Assembly: GCF_001005315.1 (NCBI RefSeq)
Contig: NZ_LBMG01000008.1
Location: forward strand, 1 to 64,000
Direction of reading: 5' to 3'
DNA from: Kordia jejudonensis
Lineage (GTDB): Bacteria; Bacteroidota; Bacteroidia; Flavobacteriales; Flavobacteriaceae
Length of the DNA: 64,000 nucleotides
Below the pieces are notes generated by a model that did not search any database, was not told where the DNA came from, and saw only the letters and a program-made list of their open reading frames with translations. Below are positions 8,866-17,703 of this stretch, one piece after another (position 1 is the stretch's first letter; each line of letters starts with the position of its first letter). The translations under genes and the position numbers were made by a program.

Positions 8866-10704
8866 ATGAAAAAATTATTTATAACGCTAATGCTGGCTGT
8901 TGTGGTTTTTGCTTGTAAAGAGGAAAAAACGAAATCAGATACAGCCCAGTCACAAAACACCGCTGATTTAATAGTTACCAATGCAAAGGTTGCTGTTATG
9001 GATGATAACAGAACTATTGCTCAAGCTATAGCTGTTAAAGATGGTAAAATATTAAGGACAGGTACAAGCGAAGAGATTTTAAAACTTAAAGGTGAGAATA
9101 CAAAGTCTATAAATGCTAAAGGGAAAACGATTATCCCAGGTTTGAATGATTCACACTTGCACTTAACTAGAGGTGGCCGATTCTTCAATGCTGAATTAAG
9201 ATGGGATGGTGTAAGAACATTGAAGCGTGCATTGGAAATGCTTAAAGAACAGGCAGAGCGCACACCAGATGGGCAATGGGTTAGAGTTATAGGCGGATGG
9301 AGTCCATTCCAGTTTGAAGAAAAAAGATTTCCTACACCAGAAGAAATAAATGAAGCTACGGGAGATGTACCTACTTATGTATTGTTTTTGTACAGTAGAG
9401 CTTGGTTAAATCAAGCAGGCTTAGATGCTCTTAAAATTGACGAAAATACGAAAGCACCTGAAGGAAGCACTTTTGAAAAAGACAGTAATGGAAAGTTAAC
9501 AGGTGTATTGCTAGCTGAACCAAATCCTAGCATCTTGTATGCTCGTATTGGCGCCTTACCACCGTTATCTCAAGAAGCAATGGTAAATGGAACAAAACAT
9601 TTCTACAGAGAATTAAACAGTTTTGGTATCACAAGTGGTATTGACGCTGGTGGAGGTGGTCATAAATTCCCTAAAGACTACATAGGTACTAAAGTACTTG
9701 CAGAAGAAGGAGAAATGCCTATTAGATTGTCCTACTATCTCTTCCCTCAAAATAAAGGGAAAGAATATGAAGAGTTTCAAGAATGGATGTCTAATAATAA
9801 TGTTGGACATAATGGAGAAATTCATTTAGACCATGGATATGAATTAGAAGGTGGAGGCGAATTCTTAGCTTGGAGTGCTGGTGATTTTGAAAACTTTTTG
9901 GCACCTCAACCACTCTTAAAAGATAGACCGACCTGGCGTCAGGATTTAAAAAAGATTCTAACCTTACACGCTGAAAATGGATGGCCTTTTAGAATTCACG
10001 CAACCTACGGAGAGACTATTAGTAATATGCTCGAAGTTATCGAAGAAGTGAATAAAGAGACTAATGGAAAACTTACTGCTAATCGTTGGATGTTTGACCA
10101 CGCCGAAACGGTAAAGGAAGAAGACCTTAAACGTATCAAAAATTTGAATGGTGGTATTGCGGTGCAAGCTAGAATGGCGTATGCAGGAGAGTTTTTTGTA
10201 GAACGCTATGGTGCAGATAAAGCAAAACACGCGCCACCTATTAAAAAAATGATGGCCGAAGGAATACCTGTCGGAGCAGGGACAGATGGAACTCGCGTTG
10301 CAAGTTACAATCCTTGGCCAGCTTTATATTGGATGGTAACAGGTAAGACAGTTGGTGATTTTCAACTTACAGAATCTTCTGCTAGACTTACAAGAGAAGA
10401 AGCGTTGCATCTATACACAAAAGGTAGTGCTTGGGTTTCTAAAGAGGAAGATGTAAAAGGAACCTTGGAAAACGGTATGTATGCAGACTTTGCAATCCTG
10501 TCTGAAGATTACTTTACTATACCAGAAAAACAAATTAATTCATTAGAATCGGTATTAACTGTAGTTGGTGGTAACGTTGTTTACGGATCAGATGATTATG
10601 AAAAAATGAATCCACCTTTGCCACAAGTAACGCCAGATTGGTCACCAGTAAAATATTATGGAGGTTATCAAAAGTATAATCAATTTAATAACAAATTAAA
10701 ATAA
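8866..10704 (+). CDS. YtcJ-like amidohydrolase lipoprotein
   Basis: A 612-residue protein. The signal peptide ends in a lipobox (V-V-F-A-C17), so it is probably a lipoprotein. The rest is an amidohydrolase of the YtcJ/amidohydrolase_3 type. The metal-binding N-terminal motif is IPGLNDSHLHLTRGG near residues 90-105. Further metal-site candidates are HATYG, FDHAE and GAGTDGTRVASYNPW. The C-terminal composite beta domain ends with the ADFAILSEDYF strand. The family hydrolyses amide or related bonds in small organic molecules; the substrate here is not predictable. It overlaps no neighbour, and the YceI gene follows after five bases. Confidence 0.88.
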   Translation: MKKLFITLMLAVVVFACKEEKTKSDTAQSQNTADLIVTNAKVAVMDDNRTIAQAIAVKDGKILRTGTSEEILKLKGENTKSINAKGKTIIPGLNDSHLHLTRGGRFFNAELRWDGVRTLKRALEMLKEQAERTPDGQWVRVIGGWSPFQFEEKRFPTPEEINEATGDVPTYVLFLYSRAWLNQAGLDALKIDENTKAPEGSTFEKDSNGKLTGVLLAEPNPSILYARIGALPPLSQEAMVNGTKHFYRELNSFGITSGIDAGGGGHKFPKDYIGTKVLAEEGEMPIRLSYYLFPQNKGKEYEEFQEWMSNNNVGHNGEIHLDHGYELEGGGEFLAWSAGDFENFLAPQPLLKDRPTWRQDLKKILTLHAENGWPFRIHATYGETISNMLEVIEEVNKETNGKLTANRWMFDHAETVKEEDLKRIKNLNGGIAVQARMAYAGEFFVERYGADKAKHAPPIKKMMAEGIPVGAGTDGTRVASYNPWPALYWMVTGKTVGDFQLTESSARLTREEALHLYTKGSAWVSKEEDVKGTLENGMYADFAILSEDYFTIPEKQINSLESVLTVVGGNVVYGSDDYEKMNPPLPQVTPDWSPVKYYGGYQKYNQFNNKLK

Positions 10705-10709
10705 AGAAA

Positions 10710-11234
10710 ATGGAAACAGCTGTGAAAACAAAATGGAATATAGATGCCGCTCACTCAGAAATAGGCTTCAAAGTAAAACATATGATGATTTCTAAGGTAA
10801 AAGGAGCATTTGAAGCGTTTGAAGCATCCGTTGAAACAGAAAACGATGACTTTAAAAATGCACAATTTGACTTTATTGCAAAAGTTAATTCTATAAATAC
10901 TAAAAATAATGATAGAGATACACATTTGAAGTCAGAAGACTTTTTCAATGCTGATGAATACCCAGAAATGATTTTTAAGTCAACCTCGTTTGATGGCGAT
11001 AAAATAATTGGAGACTTAACCATTAAAAATGTTAGCAAAGAGATTGCATTGAATACAGATTTTAATGGTGTAGTCATTGATCCATATGGACAAACGAAAG
11101 CAGGATTTGAAATTACAGGGAAAATAAATCGTAAAGATTTTGGCTTGACCTGGAATGCAGTGACTGAGGCTGGTAATATCGTTGTTAGTGATACTATCAA
11201 CCTAGCTTTAGATCTACAATTTATTAAAGAGTAA
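10710..11234 (+). CDS. YceI-family lipocalin-like protein
   Basis: A 174-residue YceI-family protein. It shows the family opening W-N-I-D-A-A-H-S-E-I-G-F-K-V-K-H, the middle block DTHLKSEDFFNADEYPEMIF, and the NRKDFGLTWN segment near the end. YceI proteins bind polyisoprenoid or other amphiphilic ligands in a lipocalin-like barrel. Unlike E. coli YceI this copy has no signal peptide, so it should be cytoplasmic, in contrast to its neighbours. It starts five bases after the amidohydrolase gene and is surely co-transcribed with it. Confidence 0.92.
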   Translation: METAVKTKWNIDAAHSEIGFKVKHMMISKVKGAFEAFEASVETENDDFKNAQFDFIAKVNSINTKNNDRDTHLKSEDFFNADEYPEMIFKSTSFDGDKIIGDLTIKNVSKEIALNTDFNGVVIDPYGQTKAGFEITGKINRKDFGLTWNAVTEAGNIVVSDTINLALDLQFIKE

Positions 11235-11251
11235 CTTTTAATTAAAACTAT

Positions 11252-11277
11252 AGACTATCATTTAAAAATGACTGTCT
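11252..11277 (+). terminator. Weak hairpin before tyrosinase gene
   Basis: AGAC-TA-TCATTT pairs with AAATGA-CT-GTCT across a short AT loop, with one internal mismatch, and a modest T-rich tract follows. It may be an attenuator in the 59-base gap between the YceI and tyrosinase genes. The call is tentative. Confidence 0.35.
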
Positions 11278-11293
11278 TCTTTAATTCTAACCG

Positions 11294-12703
11294 ATGAAAA
11301 ATAATAAAAACACATCAAGAAGAGACTTTTTGCAAAAGGCAGCATTAACCACTTTAGGTCTAACCAGTTTACCTCTTATCTCATCCACTTTAATAGGCTG
11401 CAAAGATACTGGAGAATCAATTAAGGTTATACCTACGAGCAATCTAAACTCATCGATTGTAACTCGAAAAAATATTGCAGATATTCCAGTAAATGATCCA
11501 GAAATTCAACTTTTCAAAGATGCAATAGGTATTCTAAAGAAACGCTCAGATATTTCCCCATTAGACCCGATGGGTTTTACGGCTCATGGAATGCTTCACG
11601 CAACCTTTTGTGCCACAAGTATCTATTCAAACCAAGTACATTATAATTGGTACGTTTGGCCTTGGCACAGACTATACCTTTGGTCAATGGAACAAAAACT
11701 ACAAAAGGCAGTAAATGAGCCTCAACTCGCACTACACTATTGGGATTGGACTAAATCCAACTTTATACCAGAACACTATTGGGGAAATGAAAGTAATCCT
11801 CTATTTAATGTAACTAGGATGGTAGGTCCCAAAGATGAAATTCCCAAAGATTTTATTAACGTAGGTGCTGGTTTTAGAGCATCAGAATACAAAACTTTTG
11901 GAGGGTATCCAGCTATAAAAAAACGCGGAGACTCACAGTTAGATGGATTGGCAGAGCAATCCTTCCACAATAACATCCATAACTGGATTGGAGGTCAAAT
12001 GGCAACTTTTACAGAATCTGCTTTTGAACCTATTTTTTATGGACACCACGGCAATTGTGATCGTATCTGGGATGCGTGGAGAGCATATAGTCCAGATAAT
12101 AAATTACCCAATGATGAAGAGTGGCTAGAGAAAAAATTATATGCTACAGATGGTAACGGAAGGCCTGTAGAATTTAAAATTAAAGAATTATTAAATTCAG
12201 AAGATCTGGGATATCGTTTTGCAGATCTAGATTTAAACCCTACGTATTGCAATCCTTTTTTAGAAGTAGATAAGCCGAAAAGAGATGAAACAAAGCAGGA
12301 TTGTATAGCAGCATTAAATTTAAAAACATCAGATACAGATGCTATCTATAAGGAGTTTGTAAATAAAGAACGTACACACGTTATTTTACACTTTGAAAGA
12401 GCACAGTTGCCTTATCAACCCTACTGTGCAAGAGTCTATTTTGAATATGATAAAGATGGTGTTAAGCAAAGCAAATACACTGGTACATTTACCATACTTC
12501 CCATTCTAGATTTAGATACAGTATTGTTACAAAATGGTGTTCACTTGCAGATTGAAATTGAAAAAGAAATCGCAGAAGCCATAGATGCAAAAAAGGATAT
12601 CCAAGTTATATTTCAGCCAGTACCGTTACCTAATAGAAATATTCCTAATGAGATTTTGAAGCTGGAAAATATCTCCTTAGTAACACACTACGAAAATGAA
12701 TAA
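11294..12703 (+). CDS. Tat-exported tyrosinase/polyphenol oxidase
   Basis: A 469-residue type-3 copper oxidase that should oxidise phenols to quinones with O2. The N-terminus has a twin-arginine motif (SRRDFLQK), a hydrophobic core and a lipobox-like L-I-G-C36, so it is probably a folded, copper-loaded Tat lipoprotein. CuA candidates are H98, H102, the His of VHYNW and the His of WPWHR. CuB candidates are the two His in FHNNIHNWIGG and the HH of FYGHHGNCDRIWDAW. The C-terminal half resembles the shielding domain of plant-type polyphenol oxidases. The SCO1 gene overlaps its end by eight bases, which suggests dedicated copper delivery. Confidence 0.92.
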   Translation: MKNNKNTSRRDFLQKAALTTLGLTSLPLISSTLIGCKDTGESIKVIPTSNLNSSIVTRKNIADIPVNDPEIQLFKDAIGILKKRSDISPLDPMGFTAHGMLHATFCATSIYSNQVHYNWYVWPWHRLYLWSMEQKLQKAVNEPQLALHYWDWTKSNFIPEHYWGNESNPLFNVTRMVGPKDEIPKDFINVGAGFRASEYKTFGGYPAIKKRGDSQLDGLAEQSFHNNIHNWIGGQMATFTESAFEPIFYGHHGNCDRIWDAWRAYSPDNKLPNDEEWLEKKLYATDGNGRPVEFKIKELLNSEDLGYRFADLDLNPTYCNPFLEVDKPKRDETKQDCIAALNLKTSDTDAIYKEFVNKERTHVILHFERAQLPYQPYCARVYFEYDKDGVKQSKYTGTFTILPILDLDTVLLQNGVHLQIEIEKEIAEAIDAKKDIQVIFQPVPLPNRNIPNEILKLENISLVTHYENE

Positions 12704-13301
12704 GCTTACTGCATTTTTAGTCATAATCCTTTCGGCCATTTCCTGTAAAAATGAGCGATTACCAATTCTAGGTCAAACAACTACTGACAATGAAACTGGC
12801 GAAGTGCTACATTATAAAGCTCCTAGTTTTAATTTGACAAATCAGTTGAGTTCATCCGTGACCGAGGCTGATTTTAAAGACAAAATTCACGTGGTAGATT
12901 TCTTTTTTACAAGCTGTCCCACTATTTGTCCTCAAATGACAAATCACCTAAAATTAGTGGAAAAGGTTTTCATGAAAGAAGATAGAGTAGCTATTATTTC
13001 ATATAGTATAGATCCAAAGAATGATACCCCAGAACAACTAAAGCGCTATGCTAAGAACTACGATATAGACAATAATAAATGGACATTTCTAACAGGAAAC
13101 AGTGAGACCATTTTTGAACTATCAAAAGACTACAAGGTTAGGGCGTTTGATGATAGTAATGATTTGGGGAAAAATCTTATTCACGATGGTACGTTTGTTC
13201 TTGTTGATGGTAGCCAGAGAATACGAGGATATTACAATGGTCTTGAGGAAATGGATACTAAAAGGCTTATCAAGGATATTTTAACTTTATTAAAAGAATA
13301 A
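12696..13301 (+). CDS. SCO1/SenC copper-chaperone lipoprotein
   Basis: A 201-residue protein with a signal peptide ending in a lipobox (S-A-I-S-C17) and a thioredoxin-fold SCO1/SenC domain. The copper motif is C74-P-T-I-C78 in FFFTSCPTICPQM, and the distal His ligand is in NLIHDGTF near residue 163. SCO proteins usually load copper into cytochrome oxidase CuA. No oxidase genes are nearby, and the start overlaps the tyrosinase gene by eight bases (ATGAATAA). The likelier role here is to metallate the adjacent tyrosinase; that is inference from context. Confidence 0.92.
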   Translation: MNKLTAFLVIILSAISCKNERLPILGQTTTDNETGEVLHYKAPSFNLTNQLSSSVTEADFKDKIHVVDFFFTSCPTICPQMTNHLKLVEKVFMKEDRVAIISYSIDPKNDTPEQLKRYAKNYDIDNNKWTFLTGNSETIFELSKDYKVRAFDDSNDLGKNLIHDGTFVLVDGSQRIRGYYNGLEEMDTKRLIKDILTLLKE

Positions 13302-13303
13302 TT

Positions 13304-13732
13304 ATGAAAGCGATAATCAGAAAAATTTTAAGCCCGCATCCGGAGTTCTTATCATCAGACACAAGTATATTACTTTTTAGAGTTTTAGTCTCATTATCAA
13401 TGATTAACACACACGGTCTGAAGAAAATTTTAAACTTTCCAGAAACTGTCTCCCATATTCCAGATCCTTTTGGCATGGGAGGTTATGTAAGCACGATTAT
13501 CGCAATAATAGCTAACATCGTTGGTCCTATATTCATCATTTTTGGTCTTGGAACTAGGGTGGCTATTTTACCAATTTTAGGAGTTACGCTTATGGGATTT
13601 TTTGTTGTACACGGTTCAGATCCTTGGGCAGTTAGGGATATTCCATTAATGTATTCACTTGCCTATCTGCTCATTTTTTTCTTAGGAGCAGGAAAATACT
13701 CACTTGATTTTAAATTTTTCAAAAATTCATAA
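13304..13732 (+). CDS. DoxX-family membrane protein
   Basis: A 142-residue protein with about four membrane segments (around 22-42, 58-80, 85-105 and 112-132) and the DoxX-type pattern of Gly-rich helices. DoxX-like proteins act as membrane partners in quinone- or sulfur-linked redox chains and oxidative-stress complexes, but many members have no known function. It starts two bases after the SCO1 gene and ends one base before the next start. A quinone-related role would suit the tyrosinase but is unproven. Confidence 0.75.
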   Translation: MKAIIRKILSPHPEFLSSDTSILLFRVLVSLSMINTHGLKKILNFPETVSHIPDPFGMGGYVSTIIAIIANIVGPIFIIFGLGTRVAILPILGVTLMGFFVVHGSDPWAVRDIPLMYSLAYLLIFFLGAGKYSLDFKFFKNS

Positions 13733-13733
13733 A

Positions 13734-14183
13734 ATGAGAACACAAATATTCTTTATAATTCTTGCAATTGTCGCAGGTGCAGTTTTACCATTGCAAGCTG
13801 GTCTTAACGTACAATTAGGGAAATCGGTACATCAACCTATTTTTGCTGCTTTTGCCTCTTTTTTAGTAGGTACAATAGGCTTGTTGATGTACTTAATCGT
13901 ACTCAAATTTGACTTTTCATCTATTACACAAGTTAAAACAGTATCACCAGTAGTTTGGATTGCAGGCTTGCTAGGAGCCTTTTATGTCGCTGCTGTAATT
14001 ATACTCGCGCCAAAATTAGGAACAGCATTGACTTTTGTTCTTATAGTTGCAGGGCAAATGACAGTATCCTTGGTTCTAGACCATTACGGCTTACTAGGAC
14101 TTCCCGTAAAACAAATTAATTGGCAGCGATTAGTTGGTGTAGCTTTCTTGGTTGTCGGAGTATTGCTGATCCGTAAATTCTAA
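13734..14183 (+). CDS. DUF606/YdcZ-type transporter
   Basis: About 149 residues from the ATG at 13734; an upstream start at 13704 would overlap DoxX and is unlikely. Five hydrophobic segments, the opening AGAVLPLQAGLNVQLGKSV and the LGTALTFVLIVAGQ helix are typical of the DMT-superfamily DUF606 (YdcZ) proteins. These are half-size members of the drug/metabolite transporter superfamily and may work as dimers. The substrate is unknown; in this run it could move a pathway product or substrate over the inner membrane. Confidence 0.85.
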   Translation: MRTQIFFIILAIVAGAVLPLQAGLNVQLGKSVHQPIFAAFASFLVGTIGLLMYLIVLKFDFSSITQVKTVSPVVWIAGLLGAFYVAAVIILAPKLGTALTFVLIVAGQMTVSLVLDHYGLLGLPVKQINWQRLVGVAFLVVGVLLIRKF

Positions 14184-14188
14184 TCCAG

Positions 14189-15532
14189 ATGAAGAAGTAT
14201 TTATGGTTATGCTTTGTTTTTAGTTTCGCTTTCGCGAAAGCTCAATCAGAACCCAACACGCTAAATTTTAAATTGCTTCGTCAGTATGATAGCATATCCA
14301 TTACTGAACCACAAAACCTTTATCAAAATCTTAAATCGATATCACTAGGAAATAATTCATCCTTGAGTTTGGGCGGCAGCTACCGTTTCCAAACAGAAGC
14401 ATTTATTAACGAGCAATTTGACAAGAATCAAGACCAGACTGACTACTGGTTTTTAAACCGTATGATGCTACACGCTTATTTAAAGTTAGGCCGCAATTTT
14501 GAATTTTTCGGAGAATTAAATTCAAGTCTTATATCAAGTAAAATGGCGATAACTCCGGTTGATAAGGATGAGTTAAGTATCAATCAACTCTTTGCTAGAT
14601 ATCAATTTAATGATAAATGGAATCTACTTGTAGGTCGTCAAAATATGCGTTTAGGATCTGGAAGATTAGTCGACGTTCGTGAAGGCCCTAATGTGCGTTT
14701 ATCATTTGATATGGCACAGCTACAATTTAAGAATCAAAAAACTGAAATAAAAGGTTTTTACGCTTTACCAGTAAAACAGCAAGAAGGTGTTTTTGATAAT
14801 GAAACTTTTGAAAAAGACGAATCACTTTTAGCCCTGTATTGGACGCAAAATTGGATAAACAAAACGAATACAGATCTCTATGTATTACATAAAGAAAAAT
14901 ACAACAAAACCTGGAATACTGGCACTGCTAAAGACAAAAGAACGTCAATAGGTATGAGACATTACGGAAGTTGGCAAGGTTTCAAATACAATAATGAATT
15001 TGTTTATCAAATTGGATCATTTGGTAATGAAAATATAATAGCTTGGACAGTATCGTTTAATGTAGAAAGACAATTTAACACTGCTCATCCATTTACTATT
15101 GGCATCAAAACCGAAGCTATAAGTGGAGATGAAAGTACAAATGATAACACTCTAAATACCTTTGATGCGCTTTATCCTAGAGGCGCTTATTTTGGCAGAG
15201 TAGCACGCTTTGGACCATCTAATTTAATTGATATACATCCCTATTATCAAACCAAGATTGGTAAAATTAATCTAGAATTAGATTATGTGGCCTTCTGGCG
15301 TTTTTCTACAAATGACGGTATTTACAACCCAGCCTTATTACTGGATTACCCTTCTACTAATAATGAGCGATTTATAGGAAATCAAATAGGCGGTATAACA
15401 GGTTATGCACTTAATAAATTTATTAACCTAGAATTAGAATCAAATATCATTTTTCCTGGAAGTTTTTTAAAACAAAGAAATCAAGGTGATACATTATATC
15501 ATTTTGTATTTACAACAGAAATTAAATTTTAA
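14189..15532 (+). CDS. Alginate-export-type outer-membrane porin
   Basis: A 447-residue protein with a Sec signal peptide (cleavage near F-A-K-A-Q) and a predicted beta-barrel rich in alternating aromatic strands. It ends in F-T-T-E-I-K-F, an outer-membrane-type terminal strand. Motifs such as LLVGRQNMRLGSGRLVDVRE and the strand pattern are those of the alginate_exp porin family, members of which pass many organic acids besides alginate. It starts five bases after the DUF606 gene and could be the entry port for the substrate of the run. A copy of the GCTTTCGCGAAAGC palindrome lies in its signal sequence. Confidence 0.85.
   Translation: MKKYLWLCFVFSFAFAKAQSEPNTLNFKLLRQYDSISITEPQNLYQNLKSISLGNNSSLSLGGSYRFQTEAFINEQFDKNQDQTDYWFLNRMMLHAYLKLGRNFEFFGELNSSLISSKMAITPVDKDELSINQLFARYQFNDKWNLLVGRQNMRLGSGRLVDVREGPNVRLSFDMAQLQFKNQKTEIKGFYALPVKQQEGVFDNETFEKDESLLALYWTQNWINKTNTDLYVLHKEKYNKTWNTGTAKDKRTSIGMRHYGSWQGFKYNNEFVYQIGSFGNENIIAWTVSFNVERQFNTAHPFTIGIKTEAISGDESTNDNTLNTFDALYPRGAYFGRVARFGPSNLIDIHPYYQTKIGKINLELDYVAFWRFSTNDGIYNPALLLDYPSTNNERFIGNQIGGITGYALNKFINLELESNIIFPGSFLKQRNQGDTLYHFVFTTEIKF
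14228..14241. repeat. Palindrome GCTTTCGCGAAAGC, copy 2
   Basis: Identical to the palindrome at 7249-7262, again in the signal-peptide coding region and again read as A-F-A-K-A. Confidence 0.7.
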
Positions 15533-15540
15533 AAGAGCGT

Positions 15541-16869
15541 ATGAAAGCTACACCAACTGATAAATTCAATAATTACTTACAAAATATATTTGCTCGTCCA
15601 TATGCGAATGGCCTTCTTTTATTAGTTGTAGTAATAATTGCAATGATTTGGGCTAACTCAAGATTTTATGATAGTTACCACCATATCTTTAATTCTGATT
15701 TTACAGTAGGGATTGAGGGATTTTCGCTTACAGAGCCAGTACATATTTGGATTAACGACGGATTAATGTCCATTTTTTTCTTCACTATTGGACTTGAGAT
15801 AAAAAAAGAATTTTTAGAAGGTGAATTATCTACTTTAAAAAAAGCTTCATTACCCATTGTTGCTGCTATAGGTGGAATGCTTATACCAGCGATGCTTTTT
15901 CTAGCATTTAATTATGGTACTGAAGCTCAAAATGCTTGGGGAATCCCAATGGCCACGGATATTGCATTTACTTTAGGCCTCATAGGTTTACTTGGCACTG
16001 CGGTTTCTGATAAATTAAAAGTATTTCTTACAGCACTCGCCACCGCAGATGACCTAGGCGCAATATTAGTAATTGCATTTTTTCTCACACCTTTTATTGA
16101 CGTACAAAGTTTAGTGGCTGGCGGCATTTATCTATTGATAATGGCTACCGCTAATTATTTAGGAGTACGAAATATGTGGTTTTACATCGTGGTTGGCGTA
16201 TTAGGTTTATGGATTGCTTTATTATTATCAGGAATTCACGCAACACTTGCTGGTGTTCTTGGAGCGCTTACTATACCAGCAAATAGAAAATTAAAAGAGA
16301 GAGAATATCAGAGTAAACTTAAAACATTGGTCAGAGAATTTGACGAATCTTGTGCTGGAACCGACAGCTTGTTAACCCATAACCAAGAAAACATACTTGC
16401 AAAAATACATAAGAACACCAAATATGCTGGTACACCTTTACAACGTGTAGATTTTAAGCTAAAACCTCTTGTAAACTATTTTATCTTACCGCTTTTCGCA
16501 CTTGCTAATGCTGGGGTAAGAATAGATGGAAATTACTTTGATATGGTAAAGCACCCAATAAGTTTAGGAATTATTGCCGGTTTAGTTCTGGGAAAAGTTA
16601 TAGGGATTACAGGATTTTCCTATTTAATGGTTAAAACTAAAATTTCAGAGATGCCAAAAGGTTCAAGTTGGAAAAGTATATCGGGCGTTGGGATTTTTGC
16701 CGGAATAGGATTTACAATGTCCCTTTTCATTGCAGAACTAGCTATTGAAGAAGAACAATTATTGAATATAGCAAAAGTTGGAATAATCACAGCATCTGTT
16801 CTCGCATCGCTCTTAGGCTTTGCGTGGTTTGCCATATTTAAAAACAAACAACTAAAACATAAATTATGA
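15541..16869 (+). CDS. nhaA: Na+/H+ antiporter NhaA
   Basis: A 442-residue NhaA antiporter with about twelve membrane segments. Family marks are SIFFFTIGLEIKKEFLEGEL, the discontinuous-helix segment MATDIAFTLG and the paired aspartates of ALATADDLGAI that carry the ions. SGIHATLAGVLGA and GIGFTMSLFIAELA follow later. It exchanges sodium for protons over the inner membrane. A long hydrophilic loop (~255-305) precedes the C-terminal helices, as in other Bacteroidetes NhaA proteins. It starts eight bases after the porin gene and overlaps the next gene by four bases, so it belongs to the run. Its link to phenolic chemistry may be pH or sodium balance. Confidence 0.97.
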   Translation: MKATPTDKFNNYLQNIFARPYANGLLLLVVVIIAMIWANSRFYDSYHHIFNSDFTVGIEGFSLTEPVHIWINDGLMSIFFFTIGLEIKKEFLEGELSTLKKASLPIVAAIGGMLIPAMLFLAFNYGTEAQNAWGIPMATDIAFTLGLIGLLGTAVSDKLKVFLTALATADDLGAILVIAFFLTPFIDVQSLVAGGIYLLIMATANYLGVRNMWFYIVVGVLGLWIALLLSGIHATLAGVLGALTIPANRKLKEREYQSKLKTLVREFDESCAGTDSLLTHNQENILAKIHKNTKYAGTPLQRVDFKLKPLVNYFILPLFALANAGVRIDGNYFDMVKHPISLGIIAGLVLGKVIGITGFSYLMVKTKISEMPKGSSWKSISGVGIFAGIGFTMSLFIAELAIEEEQLLNIAKVGIITASVLASLLGFAWFAIFKNKQLKHKL

Positions 16870-17180
16870 AAAAATATTATGACACCTTAACGGAGGCAGT
16901 TCAGGCGCTTCAACGAAAAGGATATGACCAAGATCTAAATCTTCAAAGTAATTGTATAGAATGTAAAGCTTTGAATTTTAAAATGTATACAGATCAGTTT
17001 GAAATAGATGAAATGCACCGCTTTGAAGGAGACTCAAGTGCTGATGATAGTTCTATTCTTTTTGCTATATATTCTGAAAAATTTAAAATTAAAGGATTGC
17101 TAATTGATGCATATGGCGTTTATTCAAACCCATTGACTACAGAAATGATTCAAAAATTAAAATTTAAACCTAATAACTAA
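16866..17180 (+). CDS. Small conserved protein, function unknown
   Basis: A 104-residue soluble protein with a conserved pattern: YDTLTEAVQALQRKGY near the start, CIECKALNFKM, EIDEMHRFEGDSSADDSSIL and KGLLIDAYGVY. From memory, close relatives in Flavobacteriia are often labelled 'phosphoribosylpyrophosphate synthetase', but the length and lack of the PRPP-binding motif make that name doubtful. Two Cys in C-x-x-C could bind metal. The start overlaps nhaA by four bases (ATGA) and the end overlaps the acetyltransferase gene by one base, so translation is coupled. Confidence 0.75.
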   Translation: MKKYYDTLTEAVQALQRKGYDQDLNLQSNCIECKALNFKMYTDQFEIDEMHRFEGDSSADDSSILFAIYSEKFKIKGLLIDAYGVYSNPLTTEMIQKLKFKPNN

Positions 17181-17464
17181 TGGACATAACAATAACAGAA
17201 AGAGATAATAAAGGATTTGCTATGGTACGAGAAAATAATAAAAGAGCTGGTGTTATGACATATTCCAGAGCTAGTGAAGAACTTATTATTATAGACCATA
17301 CGGAAGTTGAACCAGAATTTAAAGGTAAAAGCATAGGTAAAAAATTACTTTACAAAATTGTAGAGATGGCAAGAGAAAATAATATAAAGATTTTGCCTTT
17401 ATGCCCTTTCGCTAATGCTATGTTCAAAAAACTTGATGATATTGGAGATGTTTTAAAAAATTAA
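17180..17464 (+). CDS. yjdJ: YjdJ-type GNAT acetyltransferase
   Basis: A 94-residue minimal GNAT-fold protein. The acetyl-CoA loop is EFKGKSIGKKLL, and the C-terminal segment ILPLCPFANAMFKK is typical of the short YjdJ/Gtn-type group. Such proteins acetylate small molecules or protein amines; targets are unknown. It is followed by a YjdI-like ferredoxin gene, the same pairing as yjdI-yjdJ in E. coli, which supports the assignment. The ATG overlaps the stop of the preceding gene (TAATGG). Confidence 0.8.
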   Translation: MDITITERDNKGFAMVRENNKRAGVMTYSRASEELIIIDHTEVEPEFKGKSIGKKLLYKIVEMARENNIKILPLCPFANAMFKKLDDIGDVLKN

Positions 17465-17469
17465 AAATT

Positions 17470-17688
17470 ATGGAGATAATTAAAGAATATCAAAAAAATA
17501 ATCTAACGGTTATTTGGAAACCTAAAAAATGTATACATGCAGGAGTTTGCGTTAAAACATTACCGCAGGTGTATGACCCAAATGCAAAACCGTGGATTAC
17601 ACCTGAAAATGCCTCTGTAGACGCATTAAAGAATCAAATTGATGCTTGCCCTTCTGGTGCATTGAGCTATCGAGAATATTATAAATAA
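17470..17688 (+). CDS. yjdI: YjdI-type 4Fe-4S mono-cluster protein
   Basis: A 72-residue protein of the YjdI/Fer4_19 group. Conserved Cys lie in CIHAGVCVKTLPQVY and DACPSGAL, giving the ligands of one Fe-S cluster. W-I-T-P-E-N-A in the middle is also characteristic. These proteins are thought to carry electrons or sense redox state. It follows the yjdJ-like gene by five bases and is the only visible electron carrier in the run. Confidence 0.88.
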   Translation: MEIIKEYQKNNLTVIWKPKKCIHAGVCVKTLPQVYDPNAKPWITPENASVDALKNQIDACPSGALSYREYYK

Positions 17689-17703
17689 TTAAAAAAGGAA
17701 GTT

